Positions 1 through 7,708 of a stretch of DNA of 64,000 nt are shown here, piece after piece. Position 1 is the stretch's first letter; each line of letters opens with the position of its first letter. The notes under the pieces are model-generated. The model ran no database searches and had not been told where the DNA came from. It saw only the letters and a list, made by a program, of their open reading frames with translations. This DNA is from Halorubrum depositum (lineage in GTDB: Archaea > Halobacteriota > Halobacteria > Halobacteriales > Haloferacaceae), in NCBI RefSeq assembly GCF_007671725.1, contig NZ_VCNM01000001.1, positions 434,001-498,000 on the forward strand, in the 5' to 3' direction. Position numbers and translations under genes: made by a program.

Positions 1-725
1 TCTCGCCGCTTTCGCACGAACCGCTCGCGGAACCCCTCGATCGCCTCGCCCGTGTCCGGGTTCCGGGACGGGACGACGCAACGCTGGCAGGGGTTGACCC
101 CCAGCAGCTCGGCGTCGCCCGCGGCGAACCGCACGGCCTCCCCGCGGTCGGCGAACAGCCGGTCCTCCCAGAACGCGGGACAGTCGTCGATGACGACGCT
201 GGGGCGGAGCCGCCGGCGCATCTCCGTCGCGTCCGCGACCGCGTCGAACCAGCCCGCGACGGTCTCGAGGGTCGCGCGCGAGACCACCGTCGGGCCGCGG
301 GCCGTCCGGTCGTCGGGGAGTCCGCCGTCGGGCTCGCACACTAGGTCGACGGCGTAGCCGAGGTAGTCGCCGACCCACGCTTCCAGCGCGTCGCCGTCGT
401 CGGGGAGCGCGAAGATCCGCTCGCCCGCGGCGGTCCCCGTCTCGGGCCGCGCCGGCCGCGAGAGGGTCACCGCGGTCGGCGTCGCGTCGGTCGGACCCGC
501 CAGCTCGTAGCTCGCGCGGAGCCCGTGGACCGCGGGCTCGCGCTTCCCGTTGACGTAGCCCCCGCTCCCGCCGACGGAGGCCTCGTGGGGGTCGACGCCG
601 GCCTCGACGAGCGCGTACGTGCGGTCGCCGCGGAGGGCGCCCGCGGCCCCGAGTTCGGCGCGGTCGAGGGCGACGCCGTCGTTCGACTTCAGCGGGTAGG
701 CGACGAGTTCCGCGATGCGTGCCAT
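1..725 (-). CDS. MOSC domain protein, 3' end outside window
   Basis: Translated from ATG at 725, this reads MARIAELVAYPLKS, a typical start of the MOSC N-terminal beta-barrel domain. It continues for about 240 codons into the MOSC core near GVNPCQRCVVPSRNPDTGE, whose Cys is the conserved MOSC cysteine. The frame is still open at base 1, so the C-terminus is missing. MOSC proteins of the YcbX/mARC type bind sulfurated molybdenum cofactor and reduce N-hydroxylated or similar substrates, probably with a ferredoxin partner. The start is clear: it is the first ATG and lies about 55 bp beyond the stop of the neighbouring proteasome gene on the same strand. The exact substrate cannot be told. The Mo link to the CO dehydrogenase genes 40 kb away may be coincidence. 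Confidence 0.85.
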   Translation of the reverse strand, partial: MARIAELVAYPLKSNDGVALDRAELGAAGALRGDRTYALVEAGVDPHEASVGGSGGYVNGKREPAVHGLRASYELAGPTDATPTAVTLSRPARPETGTAAGERIFALPDDGDALEAWVGDYLGYAVDLVCEPDGGLPDDRTARGPTVVSRATLETVAGWFDAVADATEMRRRLRPSVVIDDCPAFWEDRLFADRGEAVRFAAGDAELLGVNPCQRCVVPSRNPDTGEAIEGFRERFVRKRR

Positions 726-779
726 GCCCCGCGTTCGACGGGGGGAGAGAAAAGCGATCGGCCGATTGCGACGGCGGCG

Positions 780-1622
780 CTACTCCTCGTCGCTCGCGTC
801 GGCGTCGTCCGCGCCGTCAGCGTCGGTTCCGTCGTCCGCGCCGTCAGCGTCGGTTCCGTCGTCCGCGCCGTCAGCGTCGGTCCCGTCGTCCTCCTCGTCG
901 CCACCGAGCCCGGCCGCCTCGAACGCCTCGGCGACCTCGTCGGCGGGGACGGTCCGGTAGCCGTCGGCCTCGGTGATCGTCGCGACGGCGACGTCGTCGG
1001 GCTCGAACTCGTCCTCGTGGGCCGCGAGCGCGGCGAGGCCGAGCTCGACGCCGGCGGTCAGCGAGAGGTCGTCGCTCCACTCCTCCTCGAGGTGTCCCTG
1101 GATGTCCTGTCGGCCGCCGCCGATGACGGTCGCCTTCCACTCGTTCGGCGTGCCGGAGGGGTCGGCGGCGAACAGGCGCGGCTCGCCGTCGTCGATGCCG
1201 CCGATGAGGAGCGCGGCGCCGTACGGGCGCGTGCCGCCGCGCTGGGTGTTCTCCTGGATGTGGTCGGTGACGAACTTCGTCAGCGTCTCGACGCCGACGG
1301 GCTCGCCGTAGCGCAGGCGGTTCCCCTGCGACTGCCGGCGCGCGAGGTCGATCAGCTGTCGCGCGTCCGCGACGTGGCCCGCGCTCGCGGTGCCGAGGTG
1401 GTCGTCGAGCTTGTGGAGCTTCTCGATGCTCTCCGCCTCCATCAGCGTCGAGGAGGCGCGGGACATCGCGACGAACACGACGCCCTCCGCGGTGCGGATC
1501 CCGACGCTCGGCGCGCCGCGCGAGACCGCCTCGCGGGCGTACTCGACCTGGTAGATGCGCCCGTCGGGCGAGAACAGCGACGTGCCGCGGTCGTACGCCT
1601 GCTGGTCGTTGCCGCCCATCAT
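780..1622 (-). CDS. psmA: Proteasome subunit alpha, with acidic repeat tail
   Basis: This is an archaeal 20S proteasome alpha-ring subunit of 280 aa. The N-terminus carries the YDRGTSLFSPDGRIYQVEYA signature of alpha subunits. These form the outer gated rings that dock PAN/Cdc48-type ATPases. The N-terminal threonine nucleophile of beta subunits is absent, as expected. Haloarchaea often carry two alpha genes, and the divergence here suggests the second paralogue (PsmA2-like), but this cannot be settled from one window. The last 45 residues are an acidic tail built from three near-identical nine-residue units (DDGTDADGA). Two Met codons stand in tandem at the start and either could be used. 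A divergent secreted-protein gene begins 173 bp away. Confidence 0.93.
   Translation of the reverse strand: MMGGNDQQAYDRGTSLFSPDGRIYQVEYAREAVSRGAPSVGIRTAEGVVFVAMSRASSTLMEAESIEKLHKLDDHLGTASAGHVADARQLIDLARRQSQGNRLRYGEPVGVETLTKFVTDHIQENTQRGGTRPYGAALLIGGIDDGEPRLFAADPSGTPNEWKATVIGGGRQDIQGHLEEEWSDDLSLTAGVELGLAALAAHEDEFEPDDVAVATITEADGYRTVPADEVAEAFEAAGLGGDEEDDGTDADGADDGTDADGADDGTDADGADDADASDEE
811..891 (-). repeat. Three tandem 27-bp repeats inside psmA
   Basis: Three head-to-tail 27-bp copies start at 811, 838 and 865. The first two are identical and the third has one T-to-C change. The unit is a multiple of three, so expansion or contraction adds or removes nine acidic residues (DDGTDADGA) at the C-terminus of the proteasome alpha subunit without breaking the frame. 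Near identity at DNA level argues for recent slippage. Confidence 0.95.
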
Positions 1623-1795
1623 CGCCGATCACCCGCTCTCGCGGTGTCGCTTTGGCTCATTACCCGTCCTTACGCCGGACGGTTGAAAAAGGGTCCGTAA
1701 CCGGTACGTGTCGGCCGTGACCCGGCTCCCTTTACACGCTCGCGGCCGGCGAGGGCGGCGAGTCGCCGCTCCCGACCCCCGCCTACGACGGATAT

Positions 1796-3295
1796 ATGCC
1801 GATCGCTCCCCTAACAGGGTCGACATTGACTCCCACACGAACGACAGCCGCCCTGATGGCCCTCCTCGCGCTGCTCGCGGCCGTCGGCGGGGCCGCGGCG
1901 GTGCCCGACGCGCGGATCGCCGTCGACGGGGTCGAGCCGAGCACGAGCGAGCCCGTCGTCGGCGAGCGCACGAGCCTGAACGTCACCCTCTCGAACTCCG
2001 GCGGGAGCCCCGCCGCCGCCGACGTGCGGAGCGTCAGGGTCGTCGCCGGCGCGGGCGACGACGCGGAGCCGCTGGACGAGGCGACCGCGGTCGGCTCGCT
2101 CTCGCCCGGCGACTCCCTCGACGTGACGCTGTGGACGCGGTTCGACGAGCCCGGCGAGCGACGGCTCACGGTCGAGGTCGTCGCCGAGGAGGAGGCGACC
2201 GGCGACGAGGAGGCGGGCGAGGGCGGAACGGTCACCGTGACGCGCGACGTGGTCCTCGACGTCCAGCCGGCCGAGGTGACGCTCGACCTCCGGACCCGCG
2301 GGCTCGCCCCGGAGGACCTGCAGAGCGACGACGAGAGCGAGGGCGCCGGCGGCATCGGCGTGAGCGGGATCGAGGGGATCTTCGGCGGCGGTGGCGGCGG
2401 GCTCGATACGGGAGAAGACGCCGAAGAGGCCGTGCGGTCGGCCGATTCCCCCGTAGCGGTGACCGTGGTCAACACGGGGACGACGACCGCCGACCGCGTG
2501 AGCCTGACCGCGGTCGGTGAGCCGGTCGCGGGCGCTGAGGGGAGCGGGGACGGAACAGACGGGAGCGACGCGGACGGCGGCGGCGACGCGAACGGCGGAG
2601 CCGATGACGCCGACGGCGAGGGGTTCGAGGCCGGCCCGTACGTCGTCGAGGACATCGCGCCCGGCGAGGAGCGCGAGGTCCTCGTCGATCTCGGACCGCT
2701 CGACCGACGCTCGGCGGTGACGTTCACGGCGGCGTTTCGTTCGGGACTCGACGCGCAGGCGGGCGCCGGCGCGGAGCGGACCGCGACGTCGACGCTCCGA
2801 TACCCGGCGCACGACGGGGCACCGACGGTCACCGACGCGGTCGTCGAGGCGGCCGGGGACGGCGCGGTCACCGTCGACGCCAACCTCGGCAACGCGGGCG
2901 GCGGTGAGCTGGAGGGCGTCGTCGTCTCGGTCGGGGAGGCGCCGGGCGTCGAGCCCACGCCCGCCGGCCGCGAGTACTTCGTCGGCGCGGTCGGCGCCGG
3001 CGACTTCGTCGCCTTCGACCTGCGCGCGACCGCGAACGCGTCGGTCGCCGACGAGGTGCCGATCCGGATCGCGTACACCGAGCGCGGCGTGCGGTACGTC
3101 GAGACCGAGACGGTGGCGCTCCCCGACCCGGACGGGAGCGACGGCGGGTCGGGTACCGTCGGGACACTGGGATCGGTCGGATCGCTCAGTCCCGCGGACG
3201 CGATCGGCCCCGTCGGGGCGCTCGGGGCGATCGGCCTCGTCGGCGTCGCCGGGGTCGCCGTCGCGGGCGTCCTCGTCCGCCGCCGCGATGTATAG
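1796..3295 (+). CDS. Secreted, membrane-anchored CARDB-like protein
   Basis: A 499-aa exported protein. A hydrophobic signal (ALMALLALLAAVGGAAA) ends near residue 36. Several beta-rich stretches follow that resemble CARDB/S-layer-like domains (e.g. NVTLSNSGGSPAAADVRSV). There are two low-complexity insertions: a Gly-rich patch near residues 180-205 and an acidic Gly/Asp stretch near 250-280. A C-terminal helix with a final RRRDV anchors it in the membrane, so most of it lies outside the cell. The ABC ATPase gene begins inside its last codons and a permease follows, which suggests it works with that exporter, perhaps as a periplasmic adaptor or cargo. The start is uncertain: ATG 1796 lies in an AT-rich TATA-like patch, and TTG at 1826 would give a shorter signal peptide. 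Confidence 0.8.
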   Translation: MPIAPLTGSTLTPTRTTAALMALLALLAAVGGAAAVPDARIAVDGVEPSTSEPVVGERTSLNVTLSNSGGSPAAADVRSVRVVAGAGDDAEPLDEATAVGSLSPGDSLDVTLWTRFDEPGERRLTVEVVAEEEATGDEEAGEGGTVTVTRDVVLDVQPAEVTLDLRTRGLAPEDLQSDDESEGAGGIGVSGIEGIFGGGGGGLDTGEDAEEAVRSADSPVAVTVVNTGTTTADRVSLTAVGEPVAGAEGSGDGTDGSDADGGGDANGGADDADGEGFEAGPYVVEDIAPGEEREVLVDLGPLDRRSAVTFTAAFRSGLDAQAGAGAERTATSTLRYPAHDGAPTVTDAVVEAAGDGAVTVDANLGNAGGGELEGVVVSVGEAPGVEPTPAGREYFVGAVGAGDFVAFDLRATANASVADEVPIRIAYTERGVRYVETETVALPDPDGSDGGSGTVGTLGSVGSLSPADAIGPVGALGAIGLVGVAGVAVAGVLVRRRDV

Positions 3296-4019
3296 CGTCG
3301 CGCTGCGGGGCGCGACCAAGCGCTACCCAGGCGGGGGAGCCGAGCCGGTGGTCGCGCTCGACGACGTCGACTTCGCGGTCGAGCCGGGCGAGTTCGTCGC
3401 GGTCGTCGGCCCGAGCGGTTCCGGGAAGTCGACGCTGCTGAACGTGCTCGGCCTGCTCGACGACCCCACCGAGGGCGAGCGGCACCTCGACGGGACGGAC
3501 GTGACGAGCCTCTCGGTGGCCGAGCGCACGGCCGCGCGCAAGGAGTCGATCGGCTTCGTCTTCCAGGACTTCCACCTGCTGCCGACGCTGACGGCGGTCG
3601 AGAACGTCGCGCTGCCGACTGCCTTCGACCCCGGCGACGCGAGCGACCGCGCCGCCGCCCTGCTCTCCCGGTTCGGGCTCGGCGACCGGCTCGACCACGA
3701 GCCCGCGGAGCTGTCCGGCGGGCAGAAACAGCGGGTCGCCATCGCCCGGTCGCTGATCAACGAGCCGTCGGTGCTCCTCGCCGACGAGCCGACCGGGAAC
3801 CTCGACACGGAGACCGGCGAGTCGATCCTCGCCGAGTTCGAGCGCGTGAAGGCGGAGGGGGTCGCCGTCGTCGCGGTGACGCACGACCCGCTCGTCGAGG
3901 GGTACGCCGACCGGGTCGTCGAGCTCACCGACGGCGTGCTCGCGGGCGGGATGCCGGACGAGGGTAACGAGGAGGGACCGCGACGCGACCGCGAGACCGC
4001 GACCGCGGAGGACCGATGA
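3288..4019 (+). CDS. ABC transporter ATPase, MacB/LolD type
   Basis: 243-aa ATPase. Walker A is GPSGSGKST, the Q-loop is in FVFQDFHLLPT, the signature is LSGGQKQR, Walker B is LLADEPTGNLD and the switch His is in VAVTHD. The EPTGNLD text and size place it in the MacB/LolD/FtsE group, which powers mechanotransmission or export of lipids, peptides or lipoproteins rather than import. ATG 3288 overlaps the stop of the secreted-protein gene by 8 bp, and its own stop overlaps the permease start by 4 bp (ATGA), so the three genes are translationally coupled. The tail of about 20 residues is charged and low in complexity. Confidence 0.93.
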   Translation: MYSVALRGATKRYPGGGAEPVVALDDVDFAVEPGEFVAVVGPSGSGKSTLLNVLGLLDDPTEGERHLDGTDVTSLSVAERTAARKESIGFVFQDFHLLPTLTAVENVALPTAFDPGDASDRAAALLSRFGLGDRLDHEPAELSGGQKQRVAIARSLINEPSVLLADEPTGNLDTETGESILAEFERVKAEGVAVVAVTHDPLVEGYADRVVELTDGVLAGGMPDEGNEEGPRRDRETATAEDR

Positions 4020-5191
4020 GCGGACCGTCGCCGAAAGGGCGGCCGGGAACCGCCGGGTGGCTCCGCGGCTGGCGCCCCGCGGTCGCGATGGCCGCGCGGA
4101 ACCTGCGCCGGAACCGGGTGCGGACCGCGCTCGCGGTGCTGGGCGTCTGCATCGGCGTGCTCGCAGTCGCTGCGCTCGGGATCTTCGGCAACGTGCTGGC
4201 GCTCGGCGCCGACGACGCCATCGGCGACATCGGGACGCAGGTGGTGGTCTCGCCGAACGCCGACGCCGGGGTCCAGTCGCTCTCCGAGGCCGACGTGGCC
4301 GACGTCCGGCGCGCGGTGGGCGAGCCGGCGGTCGTCCCGCTGTACTCGGACAGCGCGGTCGTCGCCGGCCCGAGCGGGCGGGAGTTCGCGACCGTCTACG
4401 GCGTGGAGGAGCCGGCACTCGCGTTCGAGGCCGCCGAAGGGCGACTCCCCGAGCGCCACAGGCGGGGCGCGATCGTCGGGGCGGGCGTCGCCGAGGAGCT
4501 GGGCGTCGGCGCCGGCGACAGCGTCGAGATCGCCGGGTCGCAGGTCCGGGTCGTCGCGGTGCTCGCCGAGAGCCAGACGTTCAGCCCGGTGGCGCCCGAC
4601 GACGCCGTCTTCCTCCCCGAGTCCGCCTTCTCGGCGGACGGGTACGCGCAGGCGCTCGTCGTCGCCGAATCGGGGGAGGCCGCGCGGGCCGCGGCCGACG
4701 ACATCCGCGCGGAGGTGAACGCCCGCGAGGAGCGCGTCGACCTGTTCGAGCTCGCCGCCATCGTCGACGAAGTGAACGAGTTCTTCGGGCTGCTCAGCAC
4801 GTTCCTCCTCGGTCTGGGCGCCATCTCGCTCGTCGTCGCCGGCGTCTCGATCCTCAACGTCATGTTGATGAGCACCGTCGAGCGGCGGCAGGAGATCGGC
4901 GTGATGCGCGCGGTCGGCGTGACGCGGCGCGACGTGTTGCGCGTGCTGCTCGCGGAGGCCGGTCTCATCGGCGCGGCCGGCGCCGCCGCGGGGACGCTCC
5001 TCACCGTCCTGCTCGTCGCGGGACTGGTCGCCGCGACGCCCGAGGTCGACGCCGCCCTCGCGCTCGACCCGACGAACGGCTACTACCTGCTCCTCGCGCT
5101 CTGCTTCGGCGTCGGCGTGGGGCTCGTCAGCGGCGCCTACCCGGCCTGGAAGGCGGCGAACGAGCGCCCCGTGGAGGCGCTGCGGAGCTGA
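4016..5191 (+). CDS. ABC transporter permease, MacB/FtsX type
   Basis: 391-aa permease with the MacB layout: an N-terminal transmembrane helix near residues 37-60 after the RNLRRNRVRTALAVLGV motif, a long extracytoplasmic domain to about residue 255, then three transmembrane helices with the FtsX-domain text ERRQEIGVMRAVGVTRRDV. The final YPAWKAANERPVEALRS is the usual MacB coupling end. With the ATPase and the membrane-anchored secreted protein it makes a three-gene export or envelope-stress unit. The substrate is unknown. The next gene is convergent, 28 bp away. Confidence 0.93.
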   Translation: MSGPSPKGRPGTAGWLRGWRPAVAMAARNLRRNRVRTALAVLGVCIGVLAVAALGIFGNVLALGADDAIGDIGTQVVVSPNADAGVQSLSEADVADVRRAVGEPAVVPLYSDSAVVAGPSGREFATVYGVEEPALAFEAAEGRLPERHRRGAIVGAGVAEELGVGAGDSVEIAGSQVRVVAVLAESQTFSPVAPDDAVFLPESAFSADGYAQALVVAESGEAARAAADDIRAEVNAREERVDLFELAAIVDEVNEFFGLLSTFLLGLGAISLVVAGVSILNVMLMSTVERRQEIGVMRAVGVTRRDVLRVLLAEAGLIGAAGAAAGTLLTVLLVAGLVAATPEVDAALALDPTNGYYLLLALCFGVGVGLVSGAYPAWKAANERPVEALRS

Positions 5192-5219
5192 CCCGGTCCG
5201 CCCTCTCCGGCGGTCGGCA

Positions 5220-5795
5220 TCACCGGTCTACGCGTTCGTACGTGACGAACGCGAGGTCGCCGCCGGCGTCGGTGTCGGCGTCCGCGACGACCTCGCGGTC
5301 GACCTCGTGCCACGCGTCGTCGTCCCAGTCGGGGAAGCGCGTGTCGCCGTCGGGACGCCCGGGGACCTCCGTCAACACCATCCGGTCGGCGCGGTCGAGG
5401 AACTGTTCGTACACCGCCGCACCGCCGATCACGTACGCCTCGTCGACGCCTCGGTCGGCGGCGTCGGCGGCGGCGAGCACGACCGCCCCGGTGACGTCGT
5501 TGGCGACGACCGCCCCCTCCGGGAGGTCGAGGTCGCGCGTCGTCAGCACGACGCTGGTGCGGTCGGGGAGCGGGCCGCCGATCCGGTCGGCGATGCTCTC
5601 GTACGTCTTCCGGCCGACGATCACGGGATGGCCGGTTGTGAGCCGCTTGAAGTGGGCCAGATCCGCCGGGTAGTGCCACGGCATCCCCCCCTCGTCGCCG
5701 ATGACGCCGTTCTCGGCGACCGCGGCGACGACGACGAGGTCGACGTCGGCGCCCGGGAGACCGTCTTCGGTGCTCCGGGAGGCGTCGCCGGCCAT
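5220..5795 (-). CDS. folA: Dihydrofolate reductase
   Basis: 191-aa DHFR that reduces dihydrofolate to tetrahydrofolate with NADPH. Family marks are VVAAVAENGVIGDEGGMPW near the N-terminus, HPVIVGRKTYESI and VIGGAAVYEQFL. The start ATG overlaps the thyA stop (TGATG), so the two genes are coupled. This is the usual haloarchaeal pairing: ThyA makes dihydrofolate, which DHFR recycles. The first 17 residues precede the conserved fold and are acidic, as often seen in halophilic DHFRs. Confidence 0.95.
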   Translation of the reverse strand: MAGDASRSTEDGLPGADVDLVVVAAVAENGVIGDEGGMPWHYPADLAHFKRLTTGHPVIVGRKTYESIADRIGGPLPDRTSVVLTTRDLDLPEGAVVANDVTGAVVLAAADAADRGVDEAYVIGGAAVYEQFLDRADRMVLTEVPGRPDGDTRFPDWDDDAWHEVDREVVADADTDAGGDLAFVTYERVDR

Positions 5796-6823
5796 CACTC
5801 CGCGACCGCGAACGAGAGCCCGTCCGCGGAGTCGTAGTCGACGAGTTCGACGTCCTCGTAGGTCAGCTCGTTGAGGGGGGCGTCCGCGATCTCGATCCGA
5901 GGGCGCTCGCGCGGCTCCCGCGAGAGCTGTTCGAGCAGGCCGGGGACGTGGTCGTACCCCTCCTCGCCGTCCGCCTCGTCGGGCGCGGTCCGCTCGACCC
6001 AGCTCTTCACGTCGAGGTAGTCGGCCTTGCTCTCGACGTTCCCGAGCCGCTCCTGCACGTACGGGAGGTTGTTCGCGTACCACTTCCCGCGCTCGCCGCG
6101 GCCGCAGTAGACGTGCGCGTCGACGACGGTGTGGCCGAACTCACCGACCTCGAACCCCGTCCGCTGGGCGAGCGCGTTCGCGAGCAGCGCGTACGCGGCG
6201 ATGTTGAACGGCACGCCGAGCGCGATGTCGCCCGACCGCTGCGTGAGGTGGAGGTTCAGCCGGCCGTCCTGAACGTTCACGACGAACGAGTAGTGACACG
6301 GCGGGAGCGTCGAGGTCGCGGCGTTGGCGGGGTGCCACGCGTTGACGACCATCCGGCGCGAGCGGGGGTTCTCCTCGAGGGTGTCGATCACGTACTGAAT
6401 CTGGTCGAACGTCCGGCGCTCGGTTCCGTCGGGGTCCTCCTCGACGGTCACCCAGCGGTGGGCGTCCTCGGGCCACGTCTCGCCGGGGAGCGCGGCGTCC
6501 TCGTCCGGGACCGGGAACCGGCGCCAGAACCGGCCGTAGGCGGTGTCGAGGCGGCCCTCCTCGTCGGCCCACGCGTCCCAGATCTTCGTCTCCTCGCGGA
6601 GATTCCGGACGTGCTCCTCGCCGGAGAGGTACCACAGCACCTCGTGGATGAGCGAGTACCACCGGTAGCCGTCCATCTTCTTGGTGGTGAGGAGCGGGAA
6701 CCCCTCCGCGAGGTCGACGGTGTACTGCCCGCTGAACGACGCGATCGTGTCGACGCCGGTCCGGTTCGGCTTGTACGTGCCCGTCGACAGGGTGTCGTCG
6801 ACGAGATCGAGGTACTGTTGCAT
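5795..6823 (-). CDS. thyA: Thymidylate synthase (ThyA)
   Basis: 342-aa thymidylate synthase, methylating dUMP with methylene-tetrahydrofolate. Visible marks are the N-terminal NRTGVDTIASFSG, the catalytic Cys176 in LPPCHYSF, and LTQRSGDIALGVPFNIA with the dUMP-binding Arg and Asp. It is longer than the 264-aa bacterial enzyme because of an acidic insert around residues 105-135. It is the first gene of the thyA-DHFR unit. The likely promoter lies in the 418-bp gap upstream, where CTTAGTTTCC near 6893-6902 is a weak TATA candidate. Confidence 0.96.
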   Translation of the reverse strand: MQQYLDLVDDTLSTGTYKPNRTGVDTIASFSGQYTVDLAEGFPLLTTKKMDGYRWYSLIHEVLWYLSGEEHVRNLREETKIWDAWADEEGRLDTAYGRFWRRFPVPDEDAALPGETWPEDAHRWVTVEEDPDGTERRTFDQIQYVIDTLEENPRSRRMVVNAWHPANAATSTLPPCHYSFVVNVQDGRLNLHLTQRSGDIALGVPFNIAAYALLANALAQRTGFEVGEFGHTVVDAHVYCGRGERGKWYANNLPYVQERLGNVESKADYLDVKSWVERTAPDEADGEEGYDHVPGLLEQLSREPRERPRIEIADAPLNELTYEDVELVDYDSADGLSFAVAE

Positions 6824-6954
6824 GGTGGTCGACGTCGCACCCGTCCGGCAAGCGCGGGGAACGACGAGTCTGTCGGGTCAAATGCGCGGGGGGAAACTAA
6901 GTGTGTCGCGACGACTCGAACGGGTGTCCACGCGCTCGTCGCCGTCGAGCCCTG

Positions 6955-6964
6955 GTTTATAAAC
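6955..6964 (+). promoter_or_regulatory. Palindromic TATA box before hairpin array
   Basis: GTTTATAAAC is a perfect 10-bp palindrome and matches the haloarchaeal TATA consensus. Archaeal initiation about 27 bp downstream on the plus strand would fall near 6986, where the first hairpin begins. Because the box is symmetrical it could also fire on the minus strand towards thyA, giving a leader of about 110 nt. Confidence 0.5.
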
Positions 6965-6983
6965 AATCGAAGCGGTGGCGCGC

Positions 6984-7100
6984 CTCCGAGCGGCCGCCAT
7001 CGGCGGCCGCGAGGAGCCCGCGAGGGAGTCGCTGGCGTCGTCGACGCCAGCGACAGGGCGAGAGCTTCGCTCTCGCTTGCAACCGGCGCTACGCGCCGGT
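6984..7100 (+). repeat. Array of four perfect inverted repeats, candidate structured RNA
   Basis: Four consecutive perfect hairpins: GCGGCCGCC at 6990-6998 pairs with 7002-7010 (loop ATC); a 13-bp stem at 7028-7040 pairs with 7042-7054 (one-base loop); GCGAGAGC at 7058-7065 pairs with 7069-7076 (loop TTC); ACCGGCGC at 7082-7089 pairs with 7093-7100 (loop TAC). A further CTCC/GGAG pairing can extend the first stem outward. Nothing similar is seen elsewhere in the window. It may be a non-coding RNA, a dispersed haloarchaeal repeat or a MITE-like remnant. Confidence 0.75.
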
Positions 7101-7241
7101 GACGAGGCTGGGGAGGCGCGAGGCTGTGCGGTCGCGGTGCGGGGTGGGAGTCAAAGGAGCAGCCTCACGGCTGGGGCTTTGGAGATGTTCACCGCGCCGT
7201 CAACGATTCATAAATAGCCGATCACGACACCCCAATCAAGT

Positions 7242-7640
7242 TCATATAGCCGTCACCCAGGCCCGGTAGTCGTCGTCGAGCCCGTACACTTCGCGGAACG
7301 CGCGCTCGACGAACCCCGCCACGCGGTTCGCGTCCGAGCGCGCGGTGACGACCGCGTTCGTCCCCTCTGCCTCCTCCGGGCTGACGAGCTCGTCGATCCG
7401 GAACTCGGGGAACTCGCCGAGGAGCGCTTTCAGCCGCTCCAGCTCGTCGTCCGTGCAGTCCAAGATCAGCTCCGTGCCGGCGAGCTGGATCCACGGCGGC
7501 ACCTCGCCGCCCTCGGTGACGTCGCTGTCGGGGTCGACGTCGACGGTCATCACGTCGCTCGACCGGGCGCGGTGCGCGGTCGCCGCGTCCGCGAACAGCT
7601 TCAGCCGCTCGTCCTCGGTGGCGGCGTCGAATCGGGTCAT
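7242..7640 (-). CDS. Hypothetical haloarchaeal protein, 132 aa
   Basis: I do not recognise a named family. The protein is acidic and soluble, with no signal or membrane segment. It looks like two alpha/beta halves: residues 1-60 contain a short beta run (VPPWIQLAGTELILDC), and residues 60-132 contain an amphipathic helix (DDELERLKALLGEF) and a C-terminal FVERAFREVYGLD helix. Codon use matches its neighbours, so it is likely a real gene. It is single, with 68 bp between its start and the next gene on the same strand. Confidence 0.7.
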   Translation of the reverse strand: MTRFDAATEDERLKLFADAATAHRARSSDVMTVDVDPDSDVTEGGEVPPWIQLAGTELILDCTDDELERLKALLGEFPEFRIDELVSPEEAEGTNAVVTARSDANRVAGFVERAFREVYGLDDDYRAWVTAI

Positions 7641-7708
7641 GCCACCACGTCGGCGCCGGCGGCTCTTGAAAGGGCGCGCTTCGCCGAGAGAAATGACTTA
7701 AAAGGCCG

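Larger units (their letters stand above)
6824..7241. other. 418-bp gap between thyA and a hypothetical gene
   Basis: No convincing protein gene is present. The stretch holds the thyA promoter region, a palindromic TATA box (6955-6964), a four-hairpin array (6984-7100), then a segment with two GAGGCTG copies (7104-7110, 7120-7126) and the complementary CAGCCTC (7160-7166). It ends in AT-rich sequence (7206-7218). A short open frame at 6975-7217 runs through the hairpins, but its codons simply mirror the inverted repeats. Confidence 0.8.

Noticed and set aside
811-891. Possible CRISPR-like short repeats
   Set aside because: The units are contiguous, without spacers, and in frame inside psmA, so this is a coding tandem repeat.
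6975-7217. 80-codon open frame across the hairpin array
   Set aside because: The codons are forced by the inverted repeats, and the product has no protein-like pattern. The structure is better explained at nucleic-acid level.
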